Shown one piece after another: positions 23,231 to 34,708 of a stretch of DNA of 64,000 bases. A program made the position numbers and the translations under genes. The notes under the pieces were generated by a model. The model was not told where the DNA came from, did not search any database, and saw nothing but the letters and a program-made list of their open reading frames with translations. The DNA is from Cyathus striatus. Lineage: Eukaryota; Basidiomycota; Agaricomycetes; Agaricales; Nidulariaceae. Every line of letters starts with the position of its first letter. The stretch's first letter is position 1. The DNA lies in NCBI GenBank assembly GCA_025738555.1, contig JAOVFP010000014.1:930001-994000 (forward strand). The letters run 5' to 3'.

Positions 23231-24026
23231 ATGAAGTTCTCCAACCTCATCGTCGCTCTCGTCGCTGCCCCCTCTGTCCTCGCTTCTTCCACTCAGGAAC
23301 CAGCCTTGTACGCATAAGTAGTACTCGTTCAACATACTCTTGTACAATCTAATATCTCTGTCAGCATACGTTGTGGTACAGCTCGTGGCCCAAAAGATGT
23401 TCTTCCTGCCGAAGTGCATGTACAGTCTCAAATCGACAAGGCCTCTGGTGAACCAATGATGTGTGTATTACACTCTTTCGACGTATTATTATATTAATTT
23501 TACTTCATGGTCAGCAATTGTGGTACAACGTACCACCCAAAAGATATTATCCATGCCGAAGCGGAAGAACCACCCTTGTGCGTATACTCTTCAATGGATT
23601 CTTATTACAATCTAACATCTTCGTCAGCAACGGTGATACTTACACCGATATCATTCAAGAAGATTTTCACGACACCGAAAAATTACATTTGTATGTATAC
23701 TATTTCAACTTATTCGTATAGAAATCCAACTCCTTGAACAGCGGTTGGTGTGGGTTCCACCCCAGCGACGAAGATGTGCTCGCCTGGGAAACACAGATGA
23801 AAATCGACGAACCCCGAAGGCACCACAAGAGCCGCCCTTGGTGTCACTGGATTCCGTAAGTTCCTTGGTTCTAAGTACCTAAACCAATTTTGTCTCATAT
23901 ATACTATTCGACAGTGATACCGAATGGGCATTCTCAATCTCCAATGGTTTGCATTGGGTGCTAGATGGTGTCGACAGGATAGTCAACCAAGCTTGGTTCA
24001 ACATCGCCCAACCTGATGACATGTAA
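23231..24026 (+). CDS. Small secreted protein derived from an M43 metalloprotease N-terminus
   Basis: Six exons (23231-23307, 23365-23460, 23515-23577, 23628-23690, 23742-23855, 23915-24026) give an open 174-residue protein. It begins with a signal peptide (MKFSNLIVALVAAPSVLA). Exons 2, 3 and 5 each carry a C-G-x(2-3)-P-x-[DE]-[DV]-[VI]-x2-[AW]E motif, known to me from the propeptide side of fungal pappalysin-like (M43) proteases, and exon 4 is a weaker copy. The last exon, with NGLHWVLDGVDR and NQAWFN, resembles the segment just before the catalytic domain. The HExxH zinc site and everything after it are absent, so it cannot be a protease. All introns are phase 2, and exons 3 and 4 are both 63 nt. 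It could be a decayed gene, but the frame is intact throughout. Confidence 0.6.
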
Positions 24027-24230
24027 TAGCATGTATATAGTACAAGAAAAATGTATGTGCCATGGAAAGTCATGTATGTTCGTGAGAATATTACGATTGG
24101 CTTGCTTTGACTACTGAGTTGCAAGCGCTCATCTCAGTTTATTTTTAGCGAGATTGCCTCCAGAGTCCAGCGCCAAAATTCCAAGATTTGGCCGTCGGCA
24201 TCAGGGACCAATTTCCCGGCAGCACAAGGC

Positions 24231-24242
24231 CACGTAATGTGA
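24231..24242 (+). promoter_or_regulatory. 12-bp motif shared with regulator 2
   Basis: This is the second copy of CACGTAATGTGA, 91 bp upstream of the start codon at 24334. See the copy at 11501. Confidence 0.5.
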
Positions 24243-24333
24243 TGCCTTGGTAATGCCATTCGATTCTCAGGCTTATAAGCATCAACAAGACTTTCGTTTA
24301 AAATCCCACTTGACCTGCTACTTGTACACTTGA

Positions 24334-27300
24334 ATGTCGTCAACGGATGAAGGGCCTTTAGAGCTACCCTCCCAGAGAAAGAAAAGGAAGATAACTCGTG
24401 CATGTGATGCCTGTAGACGTCGGAAAAGTGCGTTCCCCCGTGAATGTCCTCATAGTTGCTTGTCTAATACTTCGATTCTAGTACGATGTAGTATTTCAAT
24501 TTAAAGACATGCACAATTTATGCTTATATGATCCTTCTCCAGGCGATGAACGAGCTCCCTTACATGATAAATGTTCATATTGCGTTGCTCAAGACTTGGA
24601 CTGTACATATACCACTCAACCGAAGGTACTTTCGTTATCTCTCCATCTAAAGATCGAAGCTAAACCAGCTTACTTCAACAGAAACGAGGTAGGCCTAAGG
24701 GGTATGTACATCGAAAATCTGTCTTAACTGAGAACGAAGTGAAACCAACTTACAGATATGCTGATGTACTCGAAAGGCGAATTCAGTTGTTGGAAAGGTT
24801 GGTTAAAAAGGTGTGACTTCGACTCTTCGTATTAGCTTCATTCGTTTACGTTCCCAAGCTATGTCCCAACCAAACCATGCTCCACAGTCTCGTTTATCCG
24901 CTGGACCCCGAATATGCCACACAATTGACCAATATACCTGCAACCACCCTTACTACCACTGAGTCTAGTCCAAACGCTATCCCCATATCAATGACTCCAG
25001 AATCCTCCGAAAAGGAGCCTTCCCATTCCGTGCTCAAACTAATACACAAGATTGCTTCCCTTTCGCTTGGATCTCAAGATGAACCATTTAGAGATGACGA
25101 CGATGACGACGGGCATATAAACGAAATCAACAGGTTTTTTGGGAAAAGCAGCGGTACTATGCTCTTACGAGCCCTCATTTCACTCAAGAAAGAATATTTA
25201 AAGAATGCTCCAATTACCTGCGGAATTGTGCAGAACGGGAGGCTTGTATCCTGGAAGAGACTTGCTGTGAGTTCTTGTTACGTGTCTTCACATTTTTTAT
25301 GCTAAATCATAAACCTCAGTGGGAAAAAGACTGTTATTATCCCCGTATAAATAATCACTCCTTCCCCCCTCCCGATCTTATTGCTAAATTGACATGTGCA
25401 TACTTCGAGCATGTAAACCTCTTCTATCCACTCCTCCACAAGCCCACGTTTGAGCGTGCCATTGAAAATGGACTTCACCTCCGTGATGAAGGATTTGAGA
25501 GTGTCCTCCTCCTGGTATGCGCTGTTGGATCACAATATACGGAACAACTCGATTCACGGACATTATCCGAGGGAAAGGATTCGCAATTCTCAGCAGGATG
25601 GAAGTGGTTTAAACAAGTGCAAGTGTTTAAACAGTACCTATTTGATCCTCCGACATTGTATGATTTACAAGCACTCTGCGTAAGTACTTTAACATTTTTG
25701 TGCTTGTATACTTATAATTGAATGTCTTCAGTTGGCAGCTGTGTTCCTCAGCGGGTGCTACGCACCACAAGCAGTCTGGATTCTCACTGGTTTTGGTATT
25801 CGGCTCGCTCAGGATGTTGGTGCCCATCGTCGTCGCGTACCTTTGGAGAGACTAACAGTCGCAGATGAGCTTTGGAAGCGGGCGTTTTGGGTTCTTGTAG
25901 CATTGGATCGAATGATTAGCATGGTAATAGGAAGACCATGTGCAATATTGGATGATCAGTATGTCCATTGATTATCTGTAAACGTTAGTCGAAGTAAAGA
26001 CTGACATGTTACATGATAAATGTAGCTTCGACGTTGACATGCCTGTCGAATGCGACGACCAATATTGGGAGCATCCGGACCCTATGCAGCGATTCAGACA
26101 GCCAAAGGATATTCTTTCAACTGTGACTGCTTTCAATCAACATCTTCGGCTGTATAAAATCATGGCATTTGCAATGAGTACAATTGTGTGTCTTTTCTAT
26201 CTGAGCTTAATTCTTCATTTCTGATTACACCGACTACGCAGTATTCTATAAAAACGAAATTCTGGGAATTAATATTGCAGGAATGGGAGCAGCACATTCT
26301 AGCTGAGTTAGACTCGGCTTTAAATAACTGGATGAGCATGCTACCCGACTATTGTACGACAATCATCTATTTACTTACTGTAAGTATACACGGAACTAAC
26401 ATCAAGTATTTACTTTATAGTGCGTTGGGACCCAGATAAATCTGACGATCGATTCTTCAGACTCTCGGGGTCTCTTATAACAACATTCTACTATGTCCAA
26501 ATTGTTATACACCGTCCATACAGCGCATTCAATAGCCAGCCAACTCCACTTTCAAGTCTGCCTTCTCTTGCAATATGTAGAAGTGCAGCGCGTTCGTGCT
26601 CAATTGTGTTAGAACAACAGATGAAGCGTACAACTGTCGTGTACCCCTATATGCAGATATATGCATTCAAGACGGGGCTTGTATTACTCCTCAACATTTG
26701 GGGTAGTAAGCGAAGCGGAGTTTCTTCTGATCTATCATACATGACACAAGTTGAAATTTGTATGAATGTTCTGACGAAAGCGGAGGGTAGATGGCGTTCT
26801 GCCGGGATTCTCGTGTACAGTTCTCCATTTATTTCTTTATGTATGACTCATATATCTTTTTAGTGATATTTTGAATGGATTAAAAACTGCTGGGAAAGTA
26901 TTGCTTCCCTCCGAGGAACATACTCACAGATCAAGTACGACACGAACCTCTGCCTTGAACACAGAACGTCCGGCGACGGAAGGTAGCACCGCGTGGCTTG
27001 GAGATCGTTCAACATCGTCGCTATCCTCAGCTGATTTGTATGCACTCAATCCATTCCCTCCATTGGTCGACAACCCACGCTATCAGTTTTCTCAAAATAT
27101 GGGCACTCCAGGATCAGACATAATATATCCTGGTAATGAGCAACAAGTCAATGTTTTCGCTGATGAAAATCATTTTCATGATGCTTCAACCTCTTCGATT
27201 TTCGAGGATGCAGCGTCGGCCAAGTGTGTTCCTTTAAACGATAGCCCACTAGGCATCACAGACGCATTCCCGTTGGAGCATATGCATTCGAACTCGAACA

Positions 27301-27477
27301 TTGAGGCATCCACAAGTCAACAACAAGCAATTGTTGATGGTGATACTACGGAGATGTGGATCAATATCCCCAATGGTTTCGAGTATGTGAAAGGGTTATT
27401 TCTTGTGAAGCTGTCTGACAAATATTACTTATAGACCCGATGAATGGAGCTTGTTTTTTGCTAGTTTCACTAACTGA
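24334..27477 (+). CDS. Zn2Cys6 fungal_trans transcription factor, copy 3
   Basis: This third paralog has the same 13-exon plan. The zinc cluster starts RACDACRRRKIRC, with the 6-nt exon at 24482-24487 between introns 24428-24481 and 24488-24542. A Lys-rich basic segment (RKKRKITR) precedes it. The fungal_trans domain is complete: YFEHVNLFYPLLHKPTFERA, AGWKWFKQVQ, GFGIRLAQDVGAHRRR, LWKRAFWVLVALDR, MPVECDDQYWEHPDPMQRF and SGSLITTFYYVQ. An Asp run (RDDDDDDG) sits between the cluster and the domain. The last exon ends WSLFFASFTN and stops at 27475-27477. The gene appears intact. DNA targets are unknown. Confidence 0.92.
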
Positions 27478-28250
27478 TGAACGTACTACTGTGCAATGGT
27501 GCTCCTTATCAACTCACTGTTCTGAACCTCGATACCATGACATTTATATACATCTCGGTTGAAAGTTTTGTAGGTTGTACAGCTGGTTGCGAAACGATAG
27601 AATTCATATCCGAAAATCACTTTGGAAGTCTGTTTGGTCTTGGAGATCGGCTGCCCCGGCATCATGCATGTACAAATAGAAACAGGTGACAAACGCTGGA
27701 GCTGTGAGGAAGCAGAAGCTCAGGCCTCAGGGATGTCTTCTCGAGTCCTTGACCGTCATTCACTCATCCCTTCTTACCTTTGTGGAGGAATAACCTTGGC
27801 TACGCTTAGCGAGTGGCTATCCGACTTCTTAGGCCACAGGAGAAGAACTATAAAACAATGTTAGTGTATAACGTTGAATGAAAACTTAGCTTTGGTAAAC
27901 GATTCTTGAGAAACTTGTAGAGTTGACACTCTTCGGAATGACTTAAGGCTTGTGGTTAATTGTGCGCGGTAAGGAATAAGCCGTAAAAAGAGGTGAATTT
28001 CGGATACTGAAGTATCCTCATAATATACAACGGCAGTGCTACAGATTCGGATGACGCACACGTTCTCTCATGCCATCAGAGCGAAGATAGAGTCATCTGA
28101 TACATAAAAAGGCCATGATAATACGATATACAACAGAAACACAAAAACGAACGAAGAGAACTTAACGCCCCTGAAACCTAGAGACCACAGCAACAGCAAT
28201 GACGGCGTAATGCTTGATGAAACACCATGATGCAGGCGCAAAGACGTGTC
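27478..28250. other. Intergenic; nothing recognised
   Basis: Only short chance frames are present after the third regulator. No repeat ends or RNA genes were seen. Confidence 0.4.
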
Positions 28251-28690
28251 CTACCCCTCCCCAAGGGTAGATGCAGTTGCCCAAGCTGCATTAGCAGCAC
28301 TGCAACCATGGCGCTTAGTATAGTCATACACCGTGCCAGGTCTTGCAGTTCCCTGGTACGCTGAATGCGAAATGAAAGGGCTTCGTCCAGCCCAAATAGT
28401 ATCGTACAATAAAAGAAAACTAGAATGTAAAGGACGAAGTAAGTGAGACAAGAACTAAAAGAAAAGAAACCTGACCCCTGTCCTCAACCTATGACCCTTC
28501 CTTCCATCACGGGATAATGACGAGTGAGGAACGACGACGGTAAAACCCGGTCGCCGTTCTTGATCTTCCCTAGACGCGATGCTTGGAGCTTGAGGAATGG
28601 CGAAGAAAAGACGAGGTTTGGTGACAGAAGTTGAATAAACGAAGATTTACTAAGCGCATGTTGAACGCGCGGCCACTGACGTGTTGGTCA
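28251..28690 (-). CDS. Possible spliced reading frame, unrecognised
   Basis: On the minus strand an open stretch of about 70 codons (containing LVFSSPFLKL and GKIKNGDRVLPSSFLTRHYP) can be spliced from a GTTGAGG donor to an acceptor GCATTCAG near 28364, continuing as YQGTARPGTVYDYTKRHGC and ending GEG at the stop 28251-28253. The joined frame reads like protein but no start codon or family was found, so it may be the 3' end of a decayed gene. Confidence 0.3.
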
Positions 28691-29338
28691 GCTGACAATG
28701 ACATTGTTTGGCGAGGGCTTGTTTGGCTACAGCATTGAACTCGCCGCGCCGCAATTCCTGTAATGAAGACTCCAAGAAGACTCGAGGAGAAGGCATATAT
28801 TAGTATACATTGAATAACAGATAAAGTAAACGGTTGAATAAAATAAGCACAAAGATAAGTGTAGGAAAGAGAAACATGAGCAATAAACTTAGTATTGATA
28901 CAACACCCCAAATCCACCCGTGGTCCAACCATCCCCTCCACACCTTCTACAGTATACAATGAACATTGCAGCTGTGCAGGCCGGGCGCTGATCATTTAGA
29001 AATTGAAACCACTCAGATGTAAAAGCTCAACACGCTTTTCTATTTCAACCTCAACTTATTGTATGCCGGTCTGCAGATCCCCCTTGCAATGAAGGTGCTT
29101 ACATACAGTAACACTGAAACTACGATCGGCAAAAGCTCAGCAGAGGTGATCGATTCGGAGCTTGAAAAATATCGATGACGTAGTCGCTCCAAACCATCAA
29201 CGAACGTCCTGAATCAACCCTGCCTAACAAACCAATAACAAACTCCAAGCTTTCTCGACTTCCCAATACAATCAGAAGACATATTCTGTATTTGAAGGTG
29301 AAGAGCGTGATTTGTATAACTGGCAGTACTCATGCATC

Positions 29339-30293
29339 ATGTATAAGCAGTCTGCAAATTTCGATGTGATGGTTCACTCCGCGTCGGTGAAACCCTCAGA
29401 TGCACAATTGAATGCATCAAATCAAATCTGGAGGGAGGCTCATAACAAATATCTGGTCTGTTACACTGCTAGGGTGTATTTGTTCTTGTCACTGACTGAG
29501 ATAACATGTGCTCACAGTTGCAAGGAGACAGCACGGTACTGAAGGACATTTACAACTACACACTAGAATATGCTAAGTTTGTCGGGCATTCAGATATGCC
29601 CTACAGTGATTATATACAACCATGTGTAGAAAGTGTCATAGCGCTGGTCAAATTGGTTGAAGTTGAAGCTCCTAGAGTACGTGGATCGCCCCTTTCTCAG
29701 TGCAAAAACTCACTTAAATCATTATTAGCGAAACATCTTCCATCCGATAGCTCTTCTAGGGCGTCCTGCATTAGTAAGGTTACAATTAATTGAATCGACG
29801 TGCGAATTCCGCGGGGATATGACAACGTCCTCACGTTGTGCAATACTTGACATTAAAAAGTGTGCTTTATATATACATACATATTATGATTTCTAATTTT
29901 TTACAGCGATTTTATTGACGCCAAAAATCTAGCCAACGAGCCTTGGGAAGATGGGTGGAGATCAATGAAAAACCGCAGAAGATCCCGGCGCTTTAAAGAT
30001 CTCCTTGAGAGGGCGACGACACACCAGACAAACCTTACTGTAAGCTCATTTTCGTCTTACATTTGTAATCCTTATCTGACTCTTTACTCGTGTAGACAGC
30101 TTCATTGACGCAAATTGTGGCCTGGCCGATAATGAGAAGAAAACGTTTAGAAATTATTTCCATGAGGGAGGCCTACAAACAGAAGGTTAATTCAGAATTC
30201 GTTTGGTTAGCCTTCTGCTTGTTAGCTATATCATTCGGTACAGGTTTTCTTGTTTCACAGCTTATTATGAAGCAGGCTGGAAACACCCTGTGA
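29339..30293 (+). CDS. Single-pass membrane protein of unknown function
   Basis: Four exons joined at canonical sites (introns near 29455-29518, 29774-29907 and 30040-30096) give an intact frame of about 230 residues. The N-terminal two-thirds are soluble and helical-looking (YNYTLEYAKFV, SVIALVKLVEVEAP), followed by an Arg-rich block KNRRRSRRFKDLLERA and a hydrophobic segment FVWLAFCLLAISFGTGFLV ending 11 residues before the C-terminus. That layout is typical of a tail-anchored or C-terminal-anchor protein. No signal peptide is present. The family is not recognised. A GC-poor 3' flank follows the TGA at 30291-30293. Confidence 0.6.
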
Positions 30294-30529
30294 CAATGTG
30301 AAAAAGGTCGAAGAGCCTACGATAGAGGCACAGTCTTGATTCCAATGCAGTGTGGCCAGATTAAAGGCTGGAGTTTAGTTAGCTACAATTAGCGTGAAAA
30401 TTTGATTTCTCTTGTCCACCCGGTCCGCTCTCGTATAAAAAGATTTAACAGGTTAGTAATTGAGATTTATACCAGGAAAAGATGCGTTTTTCAAAGAACA
30501 TAAAGACACCCCCCAATCCACAGACATGT

Positions 30530-31506
30530 TCGCCTCCCTCTCATCGCTTTTCCCACACCACATTGCTAAGGTGGAGAACTCGTCCTAACGCACAGCGATA
30601 AATCCTGGACCTGGGACTCTGCCTCGATCCTCAAAGATGAACCAAAGGGAAGCTTTGCGTTTACTTATTGCCTTCTACAGCGATCTAAATCACGAAGTTA
30701 AACCTATTACCGCGGGAGATAGATTGACGCTTAATATAATCTCTATCTCGAATCGGTCGGATCGGAGGAGGGCGGAGGCAGCGACAGTAATAGAGTGACA
30801 GTGACACTAACATGGAAGAAGGAAAAGAAGAATTCTCCGTTGACGAGAAAGAATTCGAAGATGTCCTTAAAGCTGCTCTGGTTGATCCTTAGTTCATGGA
30901 AAGCTGAGGAACATTAAGGTCTCGGTCTCAGTTTCCAATATCCTATCAAGAATAAGAGGCTAGGATCCATTTCAAAGAACCTGAAAGGGAGCGATGCAAT
31001 GATTAAGCGTGTGTGCGCGTGCGGTGTACCAGGACCATTACGTTGACCATCGTGAACTGTGGGGAACGGAAGAAGGGCCAGAGGTGGTCACGGATCAGCT
31101 TCGGAGATTCGGCATGGAGGTTCGTGTTAAAGAAGAATCGGCATTTGAGACGTTGCAAGGAAATCGGTTGGTGCAGATGTATAATAAGGACGCTGAGGAA
31201 CTACGTTCTAGGAAGCAGCTGAAAACCGGGAAGCGTAATAGGATAAGCAAGAGTGATAATGTCAGGGATGACGTTCATATTGTGTGGATTAGAGATGTGG
31301 GGGATTTTTCTCATTTCCAAACAATTTTCGTCTCATACGGAAATGAAATGAGGCGGTACAGAGTTGTATATATGGTTATGTTGCACTCATGGCTGATGTC
31401 GAGGAGTCTGTTATACATCATGCTGTTGAACGATTACCTGCGATACAACTTGTGGGAATGTGTGGCAGAGATCACGGAAGGACCAGGAAAGACAGGTCAT
31501 AAGTGA
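30530..31506 (+). pseudogene. Decayed gene, unrecognised
   Basis: Fragments that read like protein occur in changing frames: SWTWDSASILKDEPKGSF near 30600, PITAGDRLTLNIISISNRS near 30700, then an ATG at 30811 leading to FEDVLKAALVDP and an in-frame TAG where a Gln codon would fit, and finally an open stretch 31009-31506 with RRFGMEVRVKEESAFETLQG. The interruptions suggest a pseudogene. No family is assigned. Confidence 0.3.
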
Positions 31507-32037
31507 AGTTACGAGGATCCCGAGCTGTAGCACCCCTGGTTAGAAGACAAGCAAAATAAATCCACGAAATAAAAGCAACATACACATGTCATTGAACATA
31601 TCATGCTGGCACATCTCATCGAACCCCCTTAGGTAACTCGACTCTTAACATGGTTGAAAGAAAGTTCGTACGGTTGACACCTGGTTGTGCGCAATAGAGC
31701 ATGGATCACATGATCAAGCTTGCGCACGGTCCAGTTTGTCGCGTCGGCCGTCACCGACTCACCAAATTGTCAATGTCATTGACACCAACCGGGTCACATG
31801 CCTGAGCTCGACGAGTGTAGTTCGTTTGTCGGAGGCCCGCAAGAATTCTTGGCTTCACTAGGCTTCACTATGGCCCTGTGACGTTGCACTACATTCTCTC
31901 GAGAAACAACCTCACTCGTCAGTCCTCTTCAAATGTCCTCTTCAAATGATGATAAATTCTTCTATCCCATCGTACACTATTTCAAGGCACATCCTAAACG
32001 CTCCCGTAACAGCACACTACGTATCCTACGAACGACT
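31507..32037. other. Intergenic; nothing recognised
   Basis: There is no supported gene. A short direct duplication (TTGGCTTCACTA and AGGCTTCACTA; also TCCTCTTCAAATG twice) is seen at 31850-31950. Confidence 0.4.
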
Positions 32038-32865
32038 CAGGTGGTAAGTATTAAGTACGTAGTAAGAGGGCAGCGAATCACAATCCTTGGTTTCCCTTGT
32101 GGTCGATGAGAGCTGATCCTATACCGTAGTGGTAGCGTGGTATAGGCATCTTCAGGCCGTCGTGGTCGTGCGGGAGCCTGAGCTTGATTGCCTTTGCGAT
32201 CAACGGTTGTAAACTTTAGCAGGAAAGGCAGTGGTTTCCCTTCTTCGTCGTGGTTGATGAGGTCCACCTATCTGCTTCTTGCCTAGCGTAACGTAACAAA
32301 GGTCTGCCTGTTGTTCATCAGCATGCGAAAAGAACACAGAAGATAAATCCCTAACCTTATGCCTTTCCTCATCAAATATCCTCTTCCACTGCCAATGTTC
32401 TGACCAAGGCACGCTGCCAGGCAGTTTGAGGAACAAAACTGGGTGCATGGGGGGCAGTGGTAGCCTGTGGTAGCTGAGGATTCCCTGCGTCGACTGCTAA
32501 TGGTGGATGCAATCGGAAACATTTGTTGTACTAAACAGAATCATAGAAGATTGTTTCTGATTCCTGAATCCACCTCCAATTGACCTCTTCCAATACTAGC
32601 ACCATCGTCCATCCATCCCCTAAAGCGCATATCGTTGCTTCAGAGCACGCTTGCAACGCTCTAGTAGCCTGAGTCCAAGATCGGAGCTCGTGGTCTCGTA
32701 GGGGACAAAGGTAGCTGGGTAAACAATAGGCCATAAAACGTCCCCTCCCTCCTTCTCGCTGTTTCCCAGAGCGAGCACCAGCTCCTTCGCACTACCAACC
32801 ACACTGGATAGTTGTACATAGTAACTTGTCCCAGCAGTGGGGGACCCAGGCTCATTAAAGAGCAT
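32038..32865 (-). CDS. Unrecognised gene or pseudogene
   Basis: The minus strand carries coherent protein-like frames in order: from 32865 LFNEPGSPTAGTSYYVQLSS, with KELVLALGNSEKEGGD and LLERCKRALKQRYAL; then near 32448 PGSVPWSEHWQWKRIFDEER and QQADLCYVTLGKKQ; then, one base out of frame, VDLINHDEEGKPLPFLLKFT ending at about 32038. The shift in frame and the stop after KQRYAL need introns or mark decay; no clean splice pair resolves both. Upstream, a hydrophobic minus-strand stretch near 32960-33040 (ALAATVAAYKLAILPCLAF) may belong to it. Confidence 0.35.
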
Positions 32866-34708
32866 AGCTCGTCAGCTCGTCGGTGCGTGATCCTCTTAAC
32901 CTCAACAGACACACCGCAAGCGCTCCATGGACCAGCGCCGCAGCCGGAATAGTCCAACACCACGCACACAGAACGCCAGGCAGGGAAGAATCGCGAGCTT
33001 GTATGCAGCAACGGTAGCAGCAAGAGCCACAGACCCAGCTACCGATTCCGACTTCCAGACTATCCCTCATTTCAACGATCTCGCCAGGTGGAAGACAGAG
33101 AATATAAGATAGTAGCGGGCAACGGATATATGCCGGGGACAAGTACTGCGGTTGCTTCCTCTATGTATTCTTCATCTCCCACCCTCCTCCCGCCGCTCAG
33201 ACCTGGTGGATATGGTGTCTTCATTCTGAGCTACACTGCCACCGTTACTGAAGCACGTCCCGTGCTACTTACTGGCCTGGAGTTTCGCTGGCAACGAGGG
33301 ATGCTTGAAGTTTGCGTGGGGTGGAGGAAGTCTTCGAGTACCAATTGCAACGAGGCAGTAGATAAGGAGGGAGCCGGGGCACGTTGTGGTGGTAGTGACA
33401 ACGCAGCAAGTGAAGGATGCTCTCCGGGCGCTGGTAAGTGTAAAAAGTGATGCACCTGTTCAATCGTAAGATGCCATGAACGCTAGTGCTTAGTACAAAG
33501 GCTTAACCACGAACCTAATCATCCAGTCCCGTCATACACCTATATGTTCGTAGTGTCATCAACTACCACAACAACCATGCTCCCATCATGATAAGCAGTG
33601 ACATCTAAATCTACGGAGTGAACAGATAGATGACGTTCTGAGGTGCGTCCAGCGTGTCCCTCAGGTGCCTAAGCACGATCATACGTTTACGACGCGTGTT
33701 AAGTTACGACAGTTGAGGAAGTTTCGAGTCCAAAACGACTATTGATGCTGCTGTCATAACTGAGAACGTTATCTTCAATGTTAAAGAGACTACTTACTAT
33801 AGGCCTGTGCTAATCAGCTCTCATTGTCTCAACCCCCCTCCCCCCCCGTTTCCAACGAGTGGACAAACATCTACTATGACAACACTCTTCGAGATAGAGT
33901 TCCTTAGGTATCAAGGGAACCTTAACAAAGTAAAGTAAGTAGTTGTGTTACGGAAAAGGACGAAGATAGCTTACGTTGGCGTATGTAGTGTTCACTACTT
34001 CGTGTACAGGTTGTCTACAGGTGTAATTTGAGGAGAAAATGAGACGGATGAAGGTGGTCTGTTGAACGACATATCGAAGGCTTGTAAGGCTATGTATAGC
34101 ATGATTGTCGGTCGAGTCCACTGGGATGTGCACTATGCTCAAGGATGGTCACCGCGACGGTTGAAGATGACAGAACGCATGAACGGATGGACGATGGTGG
34201 AATGGTGGAAGGAGCTACACAAGCGTAGGAAACAACAACAAATACAGTCACGAGCAACTCGGAGAGTCGAGACGAATGCCGACGCTTATATTGTGAAGCG
34301 CTTGTCTACAACGATCAGCGTCAATTCAGCGTCAGCGCTACCTATTCGTTTGAAAGCAATTTCCATCGACTCATTCTACATATCCTCCAAGTTTTCGAGC
34401 TAAAACATATTTCTAGTGTAAACACTTCAAACGACGGTATTGAATGAAGCCAGTTATGAAGCCAATAATTTTATAGTTACCTGTTGGGTGGATGGCATCA
34501 TCGTGAAAGTTTCTTTTAAACTGTATGCTATTCACACGTGTATAGTATGGTCAAAAGTCTGTCGTTGTGCTTTCCAGCAAAATTCTTAAACGTCCAATAT
34601 TTGCTATACTATATTAAACGTCCTTTAGGTTGGTGTCGCAGTATCCTGTGTAGATAATGTTAGCCTTCAAATGGGAAATAAAAGTGCTTAGAACTAACAG
34701 TGTTATAT
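32866..34708. other. No supported gene
   Basis: Both strands have moderate open frames (for example 33088-33450 and 34062-34403 on the plus strand) but none shows motifs, splice-consistent extension or a family. A poly-C run lies near 33830-33848. Confidence 0.4.
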
